Positions 20,901 to 35,106 are shown, counted from the stretch's first letter. The stretch is 64,000 bases of DNA from Coffea arabica (GCF_036785885.1 NC_092320.1:17361557-17425556), one strand, 5' to 3'. Made by a program: numbers and translations. The notes: generated by a model from the letters alone, not told the origin.

Positions 20901-23900
20901 AAAATTTAAAAGAAGGATGAGGTTATAAAATGATGAGTTTTGAGTTTTAGTCCTCTACAGCATAATGGAGCTGTTTGGGCTCATTAATTTGACCTGCTGT
21001 TGTTAAATCTCTGGCAGACAGCCGTCAACTGAAAGAAATTGGGCATGTTGGTTGGAACCATGTTGGTTAAATCCTTCAATTGATTATATATTCTCACTGA
21101 ACGCAATGAAATAGCTTTTGTCGGAGAAGATCCCAATAGTAGTGAAAAGGAATTTATTTCTTTTTGTTATTTATGGGAAAATCTTAAGTAGCTGCATTGG
21201 TGCCTTTTTCAGGCTACTTGCACAGTCTTTTGCAAAGTTGCTGCACATTTTGCCACCATTGGTGTGTTGTTCTGTTTAGAACAGAATTTACTCTCTTCAT
21301 TTATTTTCTGAACTAGTGAATTTGGGCTGCTTTTGGTTTTGAGTTTGAATGAGAAACTTTGTTTTCATACTTGTCTAAGTTACTTTAAGTATCCACAAAT
21401 GAGTGTTAGAGTTACATATTTGTTATCATGTCCCTTCAGTATAATCCAAAGTTCTATGTTTTTCAAGCATGTTAGCCAACAGATTTTTTTTTTCAGATTC
21501 AATATTAAATGTATGTCTCAAAGAAAAGTTTCTTGGGTATTCCTATCGTCTTTCTTCTTAATGTGCATGTGAGAACACAATGTTTTGAACACTTGCTTTT
21601 TATATCAGTCAACCTAAAATAAGTAATATTTTTAACTTTAAACTTTCATTAACTTTGGTGCAAGTCTGTCAAGTCTGTCTTTTTTCTTTTTGTATTAATG
21701 ATGGTTCATTTGTGATTCGTTGTTCAGGAATTACTAATATTAACTTATTGACTTGTCTGTTTAGGTCTTCTCAGATCTGAGGCTAGTGCTTTGCAGGCTT
21801 CAAATATTTTGCAAGAGTTGATCAACATTCATATTGATGGAAAAGTTATAGTAGCAATCCAAGGTCAGGTTGAAGATGATGAGGCTATCTTTATTGAGCG
21901 AACAGCAGTAAAATCCATTTGTGGAGTCTTCGAAGACCTGTTGACTGCTCAAGTTGGCATTCCAAATGAGCAGCTTCTGCAAGTCATCTCTGTCTTGTTC
22001 TTAAAACTTAGTAAGTGTACAGTTATGCAAAGATGCAGTCTACTTTTATTGACTCATAGCTTGATAGGAATAAATTTATCAATGTCGTAATTCAGAAGTA
22101 GCTTATAGCTTTTTTTTTTTTTTTTTTTTTTTTGTCAAAAAGTAGCTTATAGCTATTAGCTGCAGGTGTTTGATAGTTGTAGCATCCAACTGAGAACACT
22201 TATTTGTGTAGGTTTCCCTGTGAGAATGGCTGTTTTATATTTATTTTCTCTTTAATAATTTCATTTTGGATATTTTTGTATGACATCTACCTTGCTTGCT
22301 CCTTCACTTAGAAGATTTATATTAGAAGCGTACAGTTTGATATCGTCGTGAAATCCCCATGTGATTAGTTTTTTCACCCATGTATCTCAGCAAAATAATT
22401 GACATTGGACTGTTTCTTGCAATTTATTTTCCTTGGCAGTTCTTATTGTTTCTAAATTTCTGTCTAGAAGTATGCATCTGATTTCCCTGGGACTTAGAGT
22501 TGTTTCCATATGTTCGTAAGCTTGACCCTAATCCCATGCATTTCTGAAATGACCACCTTGATGACTTCATAGCTGTGTTTCTAAGTAAAAATGGTTGAGA
22601 TAAGATGAAGTTTGACCTTTTTTCCCCTTTTAAAGTTTTGTTCTGTATTTTCTCTTGATTGAGAAACATTAGTGCCTGACAAAGTTATGCACTCTGTTTT
22701 GAGATAGCAGCATTAACTCATTACTCTGTGGCAAATGTCTTATACATTTGCACCTGTAATTAGCTGCTCTAATGCATGTTTACATGCTATGCAGACACAA
22801 ATTTTCTTCATAGTGTTTCAGTCTGAAATGCAAGCTAATCTGTGACTATGTTTGCTTGTAGGAGAGGTGTCAGACGTTTATTTGAAGAGCATAGTGCTCA
22901 AACTCGCTCAAATGATGACTAATGATAGTGGTGATTCTGACACAATACATGTAAGTGTACTTTGAAGCTTCTTATTAATTAACTCTAAAGATTTTGAAAC
23001 TATCCTATGGTATGCCATCTTACAGAAGTTGTTTTTGATATGATTCATGTCCTCCAAAAGATGTGGATTCCAATTTAGTCTGGCTTGTTGGAGTCTGAAG
23101 CTTCTCCTAACTTGAACTTTTATTTCTTTCCCTTTTTTTTTTGCTTCTTTATAGGGGATTTTTTGTAAAGTTATTTTATTAAGCAACCAAGTTAATGCAG
23201 CATCAAAGATTTATTTTATTAAGCAACCAAGTCAATGCAGCGTCAAAGATTTCATTGGCAAGTTACTTATCAAGTTATAAGAAAAAATGCAATTATTTAT
23301 TAAGTAACCAAGTTAATATTTTATTATACATTCGTTGCATGAGTATTTCTTTTCAAACGAATGAATATATGCACTTGTATGATTCATCTTCATATCTTGC
23401 TGTCCTGTTTAAGTTTGCATTACTGTTCCTGCATCAGATGCATGTTCTTCCATTTGTATGTCAAACCTAGAGTGTCATGCACTTAATTGCTTACCCTAGG
23501 ACTCCTGGAAGATAGACTAGTTTTTCCCTCATCTTCCAATCATCTGCATGGGTATCTAAGTTTGCTTAGTTGCTTAACTATACTGTTGGAGAGGTTGAGC
23601 ATCTGTTTCTTGGTTTTTACAGCTCAAAAAGTGTATTGGATCTGCAGTTATTGCTATGGGGCCTGAAAAGTTACTTGTTCTTCTACCTATCGCCCTTGAT
23701 ACAAAAGATTATTCCTGTTCGAATACATGGTTGATACCGATATTAAAGGAATACGTAGTGGGATCATCTTTAGGATTCTTTATGGAGTATTTTGTAACTC
23801 TTGCTGATTCCTTACAGCAGGAATCCCGTAAAGGTATGGTTTAGAAATTATCAAAAGAAGTTGTTGATATTATTGCCGTAGTCATTTATGTTTTGATCCT

Positions 23901-26900
23901 CGTTATAGTTTTGAAGTTCTTGCTCAAGTCAAGGAGATTGCTCATTGTAGTAGCATGGGGGTAATGCTCTGGCAGTCCTTTACACTTACCAAAAAATGGA
24001 GGACTTGAATCAAAGAGGGTAGAATCTTGGATTGTAGATTGTACTGTATCATAAACTTCAGCAGCCAAGCATGATTTATGTTTGTTTTCCTCTTTTTTAG
24101 GTGATTGCTATTCTAATATAAGGTGTTTGAAATGTCAAAAACAGCTGTTGCTCTGCTGGATTAGCTGATCAAAGGAAAATGGACTTTGTATTTCCTCTTG
24201 CACATGTTAAGGGGGGTTGCTGATGATACAAGTGATTTGAATTTTTTTTTTTTCATTTTGGCATGATACGCTACTATCTAGTAGTGTTTAGTTTTGAAAA
24301 TATCTTTCCTTTGCCAATATGCTAGAATAGAAAAAAATGTAGATTTTCCTTGATAAGCAGGTAGGCATGTCTAGTAACTTTAATTTGTTGTTCTATCTTG
24401 ATGCAATGAATTGTTCATGATCTACTGGATAAGTTTCTTATTAAAAATCCAAAAAAGAATAGGCACAGTTATGTCTCCTTTTAATCAGCTGCAGGCACTT
24501 CTTGTTTGCTATTATGTTGTGTACTATTTTCTTTGCATCTATGTTTTCAAACTCTTCCTTTATATCCATTGAAAGTTTTCCTTGTTGCCAGTTAAGAAAT
24601 CAGAAATTGGCAAAGATCTGGAGACTTATGCCTGCAACTGTTGGGAATTATTACCTTCCTTCTGTCGCTTTCCAACTGACACATACCAGAATTTTGGAGC
24701 TCTAGCCAAACATTTGATACCTTGTATCAAAGACCCACCTATGCTTCAAATTGTGGCAGTTGCCTTGAAGGTCTAGTAAAAAGAATTTGTTCCTCATTGC
24801 TTCTTTGCAGTACTGTTATTCAGCCTTATGTTTCTTTTCTAGTGATTGTCTTTTAGTCTTACCTTCTCTGTTGTTGCGCATAGGAACTAGTAGATCAAAA
24901 CAAAAAGGTACTTGCATCTGATGAGCTTCCTGGTGCAAAATCATCAAAGATGAAAAATCCTGTGCAAGAGTTGAAGAAAGATCAGATTTACTCGAAAAAG
25001 ATCGCAAGCAAGAATATGAGGGCTTTGGCATCATGGTCCCAGATTTTGCTTCAGGCCTTGATAGATATCTTCTTTGACTTACCTCCTGATAGACTTGAAA
25101 TTTTGAAGGTTCTCTTGCTATGGTCATTTTTCTACCAAGTTCATAGTGAATTCCTTCATGGTCTAATTTCTGCCAGATCATGTCATGCTTGATTGCTTAC
25201 CTATGCATGGTCCCCATTTTTCTATTTATGTTCAGGTCAGTGTCTAAGCTTATGAAGGGTCAGTGTGCATCATGCATATGCACTTGATGACTTACCAAAT
25301 TGCTTGGTGCTTCTGCTCAATGCTATTATCAAATTTTGGATCTGCTTTATTAATGTGCATTTCATTTGACATTTTTAACTCTCAGGATGCAATTGGATGC
25401 TTGGCATCTATTACTGATCCTTTGACAACCAAAAAGATTTTTATTTCTTCACTTGAGAGGCTTCAGCTGATCAAGGACCTTGCTGACTCTGGAGAAGAGG
25501 AGTTTCATATTAAGGCTTCAGTTGACAATGACGAAACTAATGCCACTTCCAGGGAGAAAGATACAGAGAGGTACATTTTTTTTGCTAAGTTTAAACTATT
25601 AAGATTGTTTTTTGGTTGTTTACACTCCGTTCCTGTTGTCCTGCATCATTTTGCTGTCACCTAGTATCTCAGATTAGTTTTTGCTACATGTTGTTTATTG
25701 TTGCCCTGACAAGTCATAAAATTAATAGAAAGCTTAAGTTCATAGTTTATACCAGAAACCTCATGCTAATTGTTCTATTTCGGAACAGGGTCCTCATCAT
25801 CACTACCTTCTTTATGCCTTCATTTTTTACTTTTTTCTGATGATCCATGTCCTCACTGGGATTTCTTTTACATTGTGGATTCTAATGTTTGCCCTCTAGT
25901 GGGAAATCCTAAGTGTCTATGATTGTAGTAATTTTTGCAACAGTTCACAGCTGTATTGTAAATACTGTAAGCATATAGACGCTAGTATTTGGAATATTAA
26001 TTTTCTTGTTTCTTATTATTTTTTTTTAAACCTCATTTACTGAAAGCTATTGTACTCCTGACAATGGACCCGCTATAAGCTGTTGGAGTGTGTATCCCCA
26101 TTTTATATAGTGTGAGCTCATCGTGATTTTATTAATATTTTTTTTTGTGTTTTTGGGGGGAAGGGGGGGGAGGTGGGTGGGTGTTGGGATGGATGTGGGA
26201 GTCAGCATTCAGGGATATATATATATATATATATATATGCATGTGCTTTTTAGAGTTTCATCTGAATACCCGTCTGGTCCTCAAATTCTTTAAGAGAAAC
26301 AAATGATCTTGTGATGGTTTGTTTCGGGGTGGATCTACTCCAGTTCTATGGAAAACATGTGTAGTGAAGCTAGACTTTATGGGTTAAATCGTCCACAAGT
26401 GGAGACAGTGGATCCACTTGCTTTATCCTTATGAACAACAAAATACCAGGAGGACTGGACTCAGGTCATGAGATAACTTCTAATTGTATGATAATCTGTT
26501 TGGGCTTACAAAATTCTTCTTATTGTTCCGTGCTGAGTTTCATTCACGTATTTTATCTTTATACTGTTTATTTATGGTTGAACACAGTTTTAAGTCAAAA
26601 TCACAGGTAAGGTGATTTTGAATAGCAGATATACACTATATGTTTAGTTGAATTGTATGGTTCATGGTTTGTGGTGTTGTGGCCACTTGAAAAATGGGAA
26701 GAAATCGGATTCAGCCACTGCAAAGAAGTTGGAGGTGGAGTAAATTGCATTTTGTATAGCTTGGCAATTTTATGAAGTTAACAACCGAAATTAAATAGAA
26801 ACATTAGACAAAGCAGGATAGAGACCATAAATACATATAATAAAGTGTGAGTAGGTTCTGTCACCTGTTATGAGAGATGGCAAAATCATTCATTTAATAG

Positions 26901-29900
26901 CCTAAATTTGGCTTATATGGTATCTAGAAAATTGCAAGGTTAAGTCTTAGATCCTTTATGAGCTGTATGATTATATATATATATATCTATACCAACTTAT
27001 TGTCCATATTTATGTCTATAGGAATTAAAAGAACAAGCTTGTGCATGGCATGATTAGATCAGCTCAGTTCTGGTTGTATTCTTGCATCTTGTCAATGTGG
27101 TTGAAGAAAGATTGTGTGCATGAGTTTTCAGCAATGTCATTTGGTATCTCTCCAGGAGGTGTAACTAATCTTTGACAGATGAGACATAAAAATGTGGCTA
27201 TACATTCCTAGCAGGTCCCTGAAATCATTATAGGGTAGAAAAACTTCCTAAAAACTTGGGAAACAAAAGGTCTATGGGACAGTTTGTACTACTGAGGAAT
27301 TGGCCCATGAAGCTTCTGAAGCTCCCCCCACCCCCACCCCCTTAAAAAAAATCAAAAGAGAAAGAAGGATCTGACAAGGCATAGGATACTCTCTCTCCAA
27401 AATAATGAAGCCTATCCTTGTAGGGTACTGATTTTTGTCCAAAAGTACAATACCCTTTCCATGAGTCAGGTGTCCTTGATTTAAAAAATTTGGACTCTTG
27501 GTGTATAATTTTCAGGTCAGGATGTTAATCTAGAGCTTGAGTTTTTCTTCATCTACGGTCAGAGCTGATTCAATCACAGCAGCCACAGTCAACTCATTTT
27601 GTTCATTTTTGTTTTTTGTTCTTCTTAGTTTTCATTTTGACTTAAAAATTTTGTTCAAGGCTTTTCATTTGTTGAAATATGTGCTTTCTTTTTGTTCTGC
27701 AAGTCCTAGCTCAGTTGATGTAAGAAGAATATAAGAGGTTATTAGGATTGTGACTAGGGGACTTCTTCCATTATTGGCTACAGAAAAGCTGAATTTGTTG
27801 TTTGTGCTATTCCCATGCCCAAGTCTCCCCTTCGTTTTCCAGCTAATCTCATTGTGTGTGTGTGTGTGTACAGGCACTGCTTGTTTGTTTAATGACTAAG
27901 CTGTAGAACTTGCAAATAGAATAGTTTTACTTGAAGAGGTAGTTTATAATGCTTCCAAAATTATGCTATTCTGGACTTGGGGTTGTATGATTTGATTTTC
28001 TTTTCTTAATGATCTACATACCTTGTTGAATCCAACCTATGATTTGTTTGTATTTATCGTTCTATGTTATTTATTATTTTGTTTTTTGGCTTTCATTTCA
28101 AAGGTGCATATTGCTGAAGCTAGCATCATGTTTTGTTGATAAAGCCAGTGAGGAATTGATTACCCTGCTATTTAAGTTTACGAAACATGCTTTAGAGGTA
28201 TGCTAGTACTGAAGCTTTTGATGATCTATTTTGCGTATTTGATGATTGATATGATGAGTAGACGTAAAATATTAAGTTTTTAGGTGTTGGAAGGAACTGG
28301 CCAGCCTGAAGCATATCAGACTTTAAGCAGAATAATAGAGGTGTGTTTTTGGTATTGCACCTGTTGGGATTTCCAAACTGTTATTTGCTTTTGAGTCATT
28401 GACATTGGCGTGATCTTGTCTGCAGAAGCATCCTTCATTTTGCTTTTCACACTTTGCTGAGTTGATGGACTTGTTGCTGAATCTGAAGTCTCCATACAAT
28501 ATTGATTCGCTTAAAAGCCGCTTTGCTTGTCTCCGTACCTTGTTTATCCATGCAGTAAAGGTGGGCTTCTTATTGTTGGTGTTTTTTGTTATTCCTATAC
28601 GAATGAGCTAATTTGAGTGTTTTTTTTTTAGTGTTGTATCCTTATTTAGAAATTGTTGTGTAGGTGGTCTTGATGTTGTAGGTGATAAAAGTACTGTAAG
28701 GAAATTGAACTTGCTTTTATGTGTTCGTAAAGTTGGCTTTATATCCGTTTAATTCTTCACGTATATTTGAATGCATGTTAACCTTTTGATTTGTTTTCTG
28801 CAGGAAGATTTGGATGATGAAAACACGAAGGCTTTTCTTATCCTGAATGAGATTATTCTTGCACTAAAAGATGTAAGAAACACTAGATAGAATTTATTGT
28901 AGTATCATATGACATAATATGAGAAAGGCTTATTTTCCATTTTCTGATGCACTCTGTCAACCTCTTCCTCCCTTTCTCCCAAAAAAAGAAGGCAAGACAA
29001 AGGAAAATGGTAGTACCATGCAAATAAAAATTGAGGGCAAAAGGAAACCTGCAGTCAATAAAGATTTTTGAAAAAGAGACAAGGGAACTTCTTTTGTCCA
29101 TCAACAGTCAGGAACCTTAACTACAAGAAATTCTTTTTTTCCAACATATTCTCGATCATAACTGGAGTAGTCAATTCACGTGCAGGTTATCTCGTCTTAA
29201 GGTGAAAGAGAGCAGTTATCCTCTGTATTTATGCTAAATTATGGTCAAAAGTTATTAGTTTCAAATAGCCCTTTTAAACTTGAGCAAAAAAGAAGCGTAG
29301 ATTATATCTATCTATATATATATATATTTTACCGCAAGAGGTTTGTTACTACAAACCATATTTTACTCATTTCTTTAGTTTCTTTTTTTTTTTCCTTCTA
29401 ATGAACAACCACCAAATGTCCTGTTTTAATTTTTTTTCTTTTCTTTTTGGGGTGGGGAGGGGGAAGGGGTGTTTTTTTCAAAGAGGAGCAAAGTGTACCA
29501 GGAAGTTCTGCTTCGGGATGCATTAAACCTAATCAAACAAGTCCTCGAATGAAGTCAAATTTTGTACTTGTGTCAATTGCTATGAAGTTACTTGTGTTAA
29601 ATAGAGAGGCCATGTGCATATGTTAGCAGTTTCAAGGTTTCTACTACTACCTTTATCTAACTACAAGTTTATTCAGGGATACAACTGTTTGTCTGTCATC
29701 CTTTTCTTGCAACTAATTATCATCTCAGATTTGCATTCAATGTTCATGTAGTTGTTGTAATTGCTTGCTTGCTCTTTTACTCAACCATTTTGCCCTTCTA
29801 CCTACATTTACTTCATTACATGAAATGGACATTCATTGGCATGTACTTGTAGATCTTTTGGCTATCAAATGCAGTTTCAGTGATTTCAAGCGTGTTCTAA

Positions 29901-31263
29901 ACACGTTTGCTAAGTATCTATTCATTGCGGCAGAACTGAAATTGTCAGAGTTCGTGTCAAATACAATGAATTCGTGTCTAATGTTGTCGTTAATGTAAAA
30001 TTCTGGCTGCTGTTTCTTGTTCAGTCTGCGGAAGAAGGCAGAAAAGCAGCTTATGATGTCCTTACTGATATCAGTTCGAGCTTGCGAAGCACTTCCTGCA
30101 CCATTTCTGATGGACATTTTCACAATTTCATCACCATGGTAAACATATCGTTTTCATATATGTTAGCTGAATAAGTAGTATTATTACATATTTTGGTTGC
30201 AAGTAATACAATAAACATATGACACGAAGTTTCATTGGGAGAATGGGTTAAAGAGTAATGATCACAATCTGTTTCCTGAGTATGAACCTACCTGTATTTG
30301 CTTCTTGCAAGTGTGGAATTTTAAACTACATTTCATAAAAATGTAAAGAACTTTTTCATTGAAAGTAAGTTTAGGACTGGAAAATTTTTATGAGATTTTA
30401 CATCTGCATTATCTTTCCAGTTTCAGCAGATGTCTAAATTTGCCAAACCGCAACTTAATTCTGTTAAAGTGATTTGATGCCTCTCTAGGACTTGGTTGTT
30501 TCAACTATCAGGAACCTCATTTAAGAGACATTTTTTATGATTTGTAAGTAATAAATGCTGGCACGGGCACAGAAAGAGAACTAAGAGGACACTATTGCAC
30601 ATAGAAGTCAGATTGGTTGAACAGATGGAGAAATCATTAAGGATTTTGTCTTATTTGCATTCAAGTCCATAGGGGGCCTTAGGTTTATGTTACTGGCGAT
30701 CATTATCAATGTCAGAGATGATATTTTGTGCTTTTACCTTGTCGCAGGGAACATATATGGTCAATAGCCATTTCCTTTCCTGATCATTTTTCAGTTCTAC
30801 TTGTATCTGCTTTCTTTTTGTGTGCTTTTGTGTTATCTGACTATGTTGTTCTTATATTCAGGTTATGGCTTATCTTACAGGGTCGTCCCCCCATATAAGG
30901 AGTGGTGCAGTTTCTGCATTGTCTGTACTTGTTTATAATGATACAGATTTATGCCTTTCTGTACCTGACCTGATTCCATCTGTTTTGGCTTTGCTGCAAA
31001 GTAAAGCTATTGAGATTATAAAAGTAAGTTTCCCTTGTTTCTTTACAATAAGTACCTAGAACTGTTGCATTAATGCTTACGAGCCATCTGGAGTAAACTT
31101 TTTTAGGCTGTTCTGGGCTTTGTGAAAGTACTCGTATCAAGTCTTCAAGAAAATGACCTGCAGAAATTTCTCCCTGACATTGTCAATGGGATTTTACCTT
31201 GGTCATCTGTGTCTCGCCATCATTTCAGATCAAAGGTATGTTACGTTTGACTTCTCATGCTTC

Positions 31264-31320
<57 letters not shown>

Positions 31321-33335
31321 TTCCATATTATCAGTAAAATTGACATTCCCCAACAACAAGGATTGAGAATCTTGGAGAGGTAATGTAGTTAGACTCTGGA
31401 ATATCGAGGTGTTAATTTCACACACATTTCTATCACTGTACCTTAATATTTAAATACTCTCTCCATGAAGTCAAGGTGCTGGCTGCCTTGTCATTTTCAT
31501 TAGGTCATCTTTCGTTTAGTAGGATTCTTTGTGGTAGCCTGCAATGGGTGGTTCTGCTTGTGCTTTTTCGTTGTCTCAGCTCCTGGTATTGAGATCGATG
31601 TATTAGCATATTGTTATTCTTTTTTTCTTGCTCACTATTTTGCAGGACCAATCACTGATGATTATGTGCTGTCTATTCTAAGTCAATATCTTTTTTGTCT
31701 TTGTTTGTCTAAATTGGAAGTTGAATGTTACCAGTAGATGGAGAAATTGCCTAGACTTCTCTCTCTCCTCCCTCCTCCTCCCCCCCCCCCCCCCCCCCCA
31801 AAAAAACAAAAAAAAAAACCAAAAAAAAAAGTGCATGTGAACCAGAACAGATGCATGGATGTCCCCCTTTTCGTAGTTTTTTTCTCAGTTTTTTGCTATT
31901 TGCTTACAATTTATGGCTGTAGCCTGTAGCTTCAGTTGAATTTGCATTTTTGCATTGAGATTTGTAATTAGTATGCTTGTGGCATGCAAATAACAGGTCA
32001 CAGTTATCTTGGAGATCATGGTGAGAAAGTGTCGAGTTGCAGCAATACAGTCACTTGCACCCCAGAAGTATCACGATTTTCTAAGGAGCGTCTTAAAGGT
32101 ACCATTCTTCTCTTTGTCCTTGCTGAGTTTCTTTATGGTATAGAACACCTTTAGGTTTCATATCTTGTAGACTTGATATCACACCTACCAGAAAACAATT
32201 GTTGTCAGCAATGTGCAAGGGTATAGATTGAATTAACATGACATTTCCTACTCAAGTTAGACAGGTTTTGAATTAATTAACTAGTTAAACTTTGGCCTTC
32301 AGCTTGGCTCAATATACTATTGACTACAAGAAACATCAAGCTACTCAATCTTGAAGCTTGTGCAAGGGCATCTAGAACCAAATTTAACTGTCAAGCTAGT
32401 TAAGAAACCAAGTCGATGTTGAACAATGTAAATGTTTAAATTCATGCATTGCATTATCCTTTAAATTAAGTTCTAGAGACATATTAAAAGTGCTAATACA
32501 CGATATTTTCTTATTGTGGACTTTTATTTAATGCTTAAAGCTATGGAAGCACTAGGCCTATTCAGCATAGTTGTTCAAATATGAGGTCTCCAAATAATTG
32601 CACTATAGTTGCAAGTCATACATCACAATGTCAAGATTCCACTTATCTAATAGGTTGTTGGGTACTTTATTCTGTGATTTATGCTTGCTTGCATCATGCT
32701 TCCTCTTGTTCCCCCATGTGCTTGTCACATAGTTTGCACCTTTCTTTCTCGTTTATTTTTTGTTCAATTTGCAGAATCGTCATGGCAAGACAAGTTCTAA
32801 GGATGCTGGCATCACTGAGACTGAATCAAATCCTTCAGATATATCCCAAGGGAGGTCTGATACTTGTGAAAACCTTTTCTCCTCATTTGATGGTTTATGT
32901 GACTTTTACATTTATTTCTGAAATTGAAATTTGTATGAACCCTCAAGCAAGCACAGGTGGCAAAAGAGAAAGTACGAGGAATCTACAAGTTCAACAAAAG
33001 GAGGAGGTTTGACTGGATCTAGGAAAAGAGCAAGGCACCAGAGACAGAAAGGCGATCTTCCTAGTGCCAAAAAGCCTTTTAAGCCTGCTAGTAGCATCAA
33101 ATCACAAGAGTCAGTGGACAGAGAGGGTGATGCCAATCATGATAGACAAAATGCAAAGCAGTCACAGTGGCAAAGAAGAGATAGAAAGGGTAGTTTTATG
33201 AAGGGTCAGTCAAGGGGGAAGAGGAAGAGGGATTTTGTAGAAACTAAGCTGAGGAATGGGAAAACTCATAAACCTGCTGCCAAGCTAACCAATCGTAAAA
33301 GGGTAGGGAAGAAGCAGTCGAAAATTAATAAATGA
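17916..33335 (+). CDS. RRP12: RRP12-like ribosome biogenesis protein (18 exons)
   Basis: Homologue of the HEAT/ARM-repeat nucleolar protein Rrp12, which acts in pre-rRNA processing and 40S subunit export. My exon model is 17916-18392, 19017-19563, 21765-22010, 22862-22950, 23623-23833, 24592-24770, 24884-25108, 25386-25570, 28104-28197, 28284-28340, 28426-28560, 28804-28872, 30025-30138, 30862-31023, 31107-31235, 31997-32098, 32775-32854 and 32948-33335. All junctions are GT-AG and keep frame, giving about 1162 residues. The NUC173 signature GPEKLLVLLPIALD lies near residue 465. The C-terminal ~130 residues are very basic (KKPFKP, GKRKRDF, GKKQSK), as in family nuclear-localisation tails. The last acceptor could be three codons downstream (32957). 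A few exons may be off, because the model rests on splice signals and remembered homology. Introns at 19564-21764 and 25571-28103 exceed 2 kb. Confidence 0.9.
26215..26238. repeat. (AT)n microsatellite in RRP12 intron 8
   Basis: About 12 AT units within the 2.5-kb intron, preceded by a G-rich tract at 26,154-26,182. Confidence 0.9.
31269..31314. repeat. (AG)23 microsatellite in RRP12 intron 15
   Basis: Uninterrupted AG dinucleotides immediately downstream of the exon ending at 31,235. Length polymorphism is likely. Confidence 0.95.
31780..31830. repeat. Poly(C)/poly(A) tract in RRP12 intron 15
   Basis: A run of 20 C at 31,780-31,799 is followed by an A-rich stretch with C interruptions. It lies in the intron and is prone to sequencing and assembly error. 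Confidence 0.85.
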
Positions 33336-33860
33336 GATAGACGTGTGATTAAGTGGCTAAATTTAAATTGAAGCTGCACTCAGAATGACTTCTCTGTGTG
33401 CCCTGAATTTTCAAAATGTCGGTGATACAACCGGAGGATGAAGGTCAAGCACTTTCAGAGCTTGGAGGAGACAATATAGAGAATGAAGTGTGAAGTTTCA
33501 GCCACATTGGCTGGTTAACTGGAGAAGTTGAAATATATACGCAGAGGCTGCAGTCTGCAAGCACTCCGCTCTTGACGGACAATGGACTTCAGTTTCAGTT
33601 ATACATTGGATGCTGCCGAGTGTTAACCGCAAAAGGGCGTTGAAGGACCCAAAGATGTATATTGTCTGATTACCAGCGAATATGTGATTGTACCCGTTTT
33701 ATTTGTTTATTCCCATCCTCGAGCAACCTTCACATGTATTGTTTTTTTTTCAACCCCTAGACCATATTTGTAGTGTCCTAATGGCTATGTGGTAATATAA
33801 ATGAATGTATACTCTGTACATGATTAATTACAGCGAGATATATCAGGGGAGCAATTTTCT
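33336..33860 (+). other. Probable RRP12 3' untranslated region
   Basis: Non-coding sequence after the TGA, of gene-like composition, up to an A/T-rich segment with AATATAAATGAATG near 33,795 that may serve as a polyadenylation region. The end is not defined by the sequence alone. Confidence 0.45.
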
Positions 33861-34155
33861 TCTTTCTTAAGTTAAAATGAATGTTAACTGTGTTTTTTCC
33901 AACCCCTAGATAGTAAATGATTGCCTTGAACCCCTCTAGCCTTCCAGGTCAGGGGAGCAATTTTCTTTAGTTGAAAAAGTGTGTTCTTTCTTAATTTTGA
34001 AGATTTCTGTAAACATTTCACTTGTACCTTATACATGTTAATGCGGTTAAAAAATAGGATAAATTTTCTTTGGCCTAGCAAATAAGATGCAACCAAATCT
34101 ACTTGCATAAAACAGTCCCAACTCAGTTGGGATAGGAAAAATAAGTGATACAGAT

Positions 34156-34582
34156 TACTTCTCTCTGTCTCATTTTGGTAGTCCTAATTTTTCTTTTACA
34201 CAGTTTAAGAAAAAGTTGTTAACATTATTGGAAAAACAAATTTAAGTTGCTATTTTTCTAAAATACCTTTACATTAAATAGAGAACAACTTTATATTAAT
34301 TATTCATGAAAATTTGAATTGATGGTTTATGAGAACTTGAATTGATGGTCAAGAAAAAATCAATCCTCATTTTACATTATTTCACATTAAATCAAAATGT
34401 ATTATATGGGGTAGGTTAACAATCTATATTAAATAAAGTATTTATACTAATAACAACCTATATTGAATATAGGTATTTTAGAGAAATTAAAAGATAATTA
34501 TATTCTTCAATTGGAAAATAGATTACAATTTGGAACAGATGAAAAAGAAAGATAGGATTATCAAAATGGAACAAAGGGAGTA
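34156..34582. mobile_element. Stowaway-like MITE, 423 bp, TA duplication
   Basis: The body is 34,158-34,580, flanked by TA at 34,156-34,157 and 34,581-34,582. The left terminus CTTCTCTCTGTCTCATTTTG pairs with CTCCCTTTGTTCCATTTTGA, the reverse complement of the right end. TA duplication and CTCCCT(C/T)(C/T)GT-type ends are diagnostic of Stowaway (Tc1/mariner) MITEs. No transposase is encoded. Confidence 0.85.
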
Positions 34583-34796
34583 CTAAACTAGCTTTGAAAG
34601 AAAGATTAAATTAATAAGTAATACAGATACTAATAAACTAACTTTGAAAGAAGAATTAAATCCATACGCCTTTAATTTAAATCTACATCCTGTACAAGTT
34701 TAAACATTAATCATACACTTTATGCAAGTTTTAATACTAATCATCCAAGTCATTTTCATTCTATATTCAAAGTGTATATGTGAGTTATGGTACAGA

Positions 34797-35106
34797 TTAA
34801 AATCTTCTTTCCTTTTTTTTTTTTTTTTGTCGACGGAGTGGGTGTCCGGGTCAAGTCCGTAAAGGCGGCCCGACTAATCCCACTTCGGCCCGGCCCAGCG
34901 TCCCAACCAATTTTTTATCGACGAAGTGGGTGTCCGGGTCCCACTAATCCCACTTCGATCCGGCCCAACGCCCCAACCAGACCTAGCACGTTAGATGCAC
35001 GGAGAAACCGATGTTGCTGCGGAGGTTCGATCCCAGGACCTGACGGTCCCGAGGAAGAGGCGTCAACCACCAGCCCATTCACGTGGGGGCTTAAAATCTT
35101 CTTTCC
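34797..35106 (-). mobile_element. GC-rich SINE, minus strand, 16-bp target-site duplication
   Basis: The body is 34,813-35,090. An exact 16-bp direct repeat, TTAAAATCTTCTTTCC, lies at 34,797-34,812 and 35,091-35,106. The T-run at 34,813-34,828 is the poly(A) tail of a minus-strand insertion. On the minus strand the head has an A-box-like GGGCTGGTGGTTGAC and a B-box-like GGGATCGAACC. The tail half carries an imperfect internal duplication (34,831-34,909 and 34,919-34,980) built on GTGGGTGTCCGGGTC and CTAATCCCACTTCG. It is the most GC-rich part of the window. A 109-codon frame across it is an artefact. Confidence 0.9.

Noticed and set aside
29765..29998. Frame of 77 codons that could be an extra RRP12 exon
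   Set aside because: It has no suitable flanking splice sites in phase, and the exons on either side (ending 28,872 and starting 30,025) join in frame without it.
31531..31929. Frames over the C-run in RRP12 intron 15
   Set aside because: The poly-Pro peptide is produced by the C homopolymer. The neighbouring exons join in phase across this intron.
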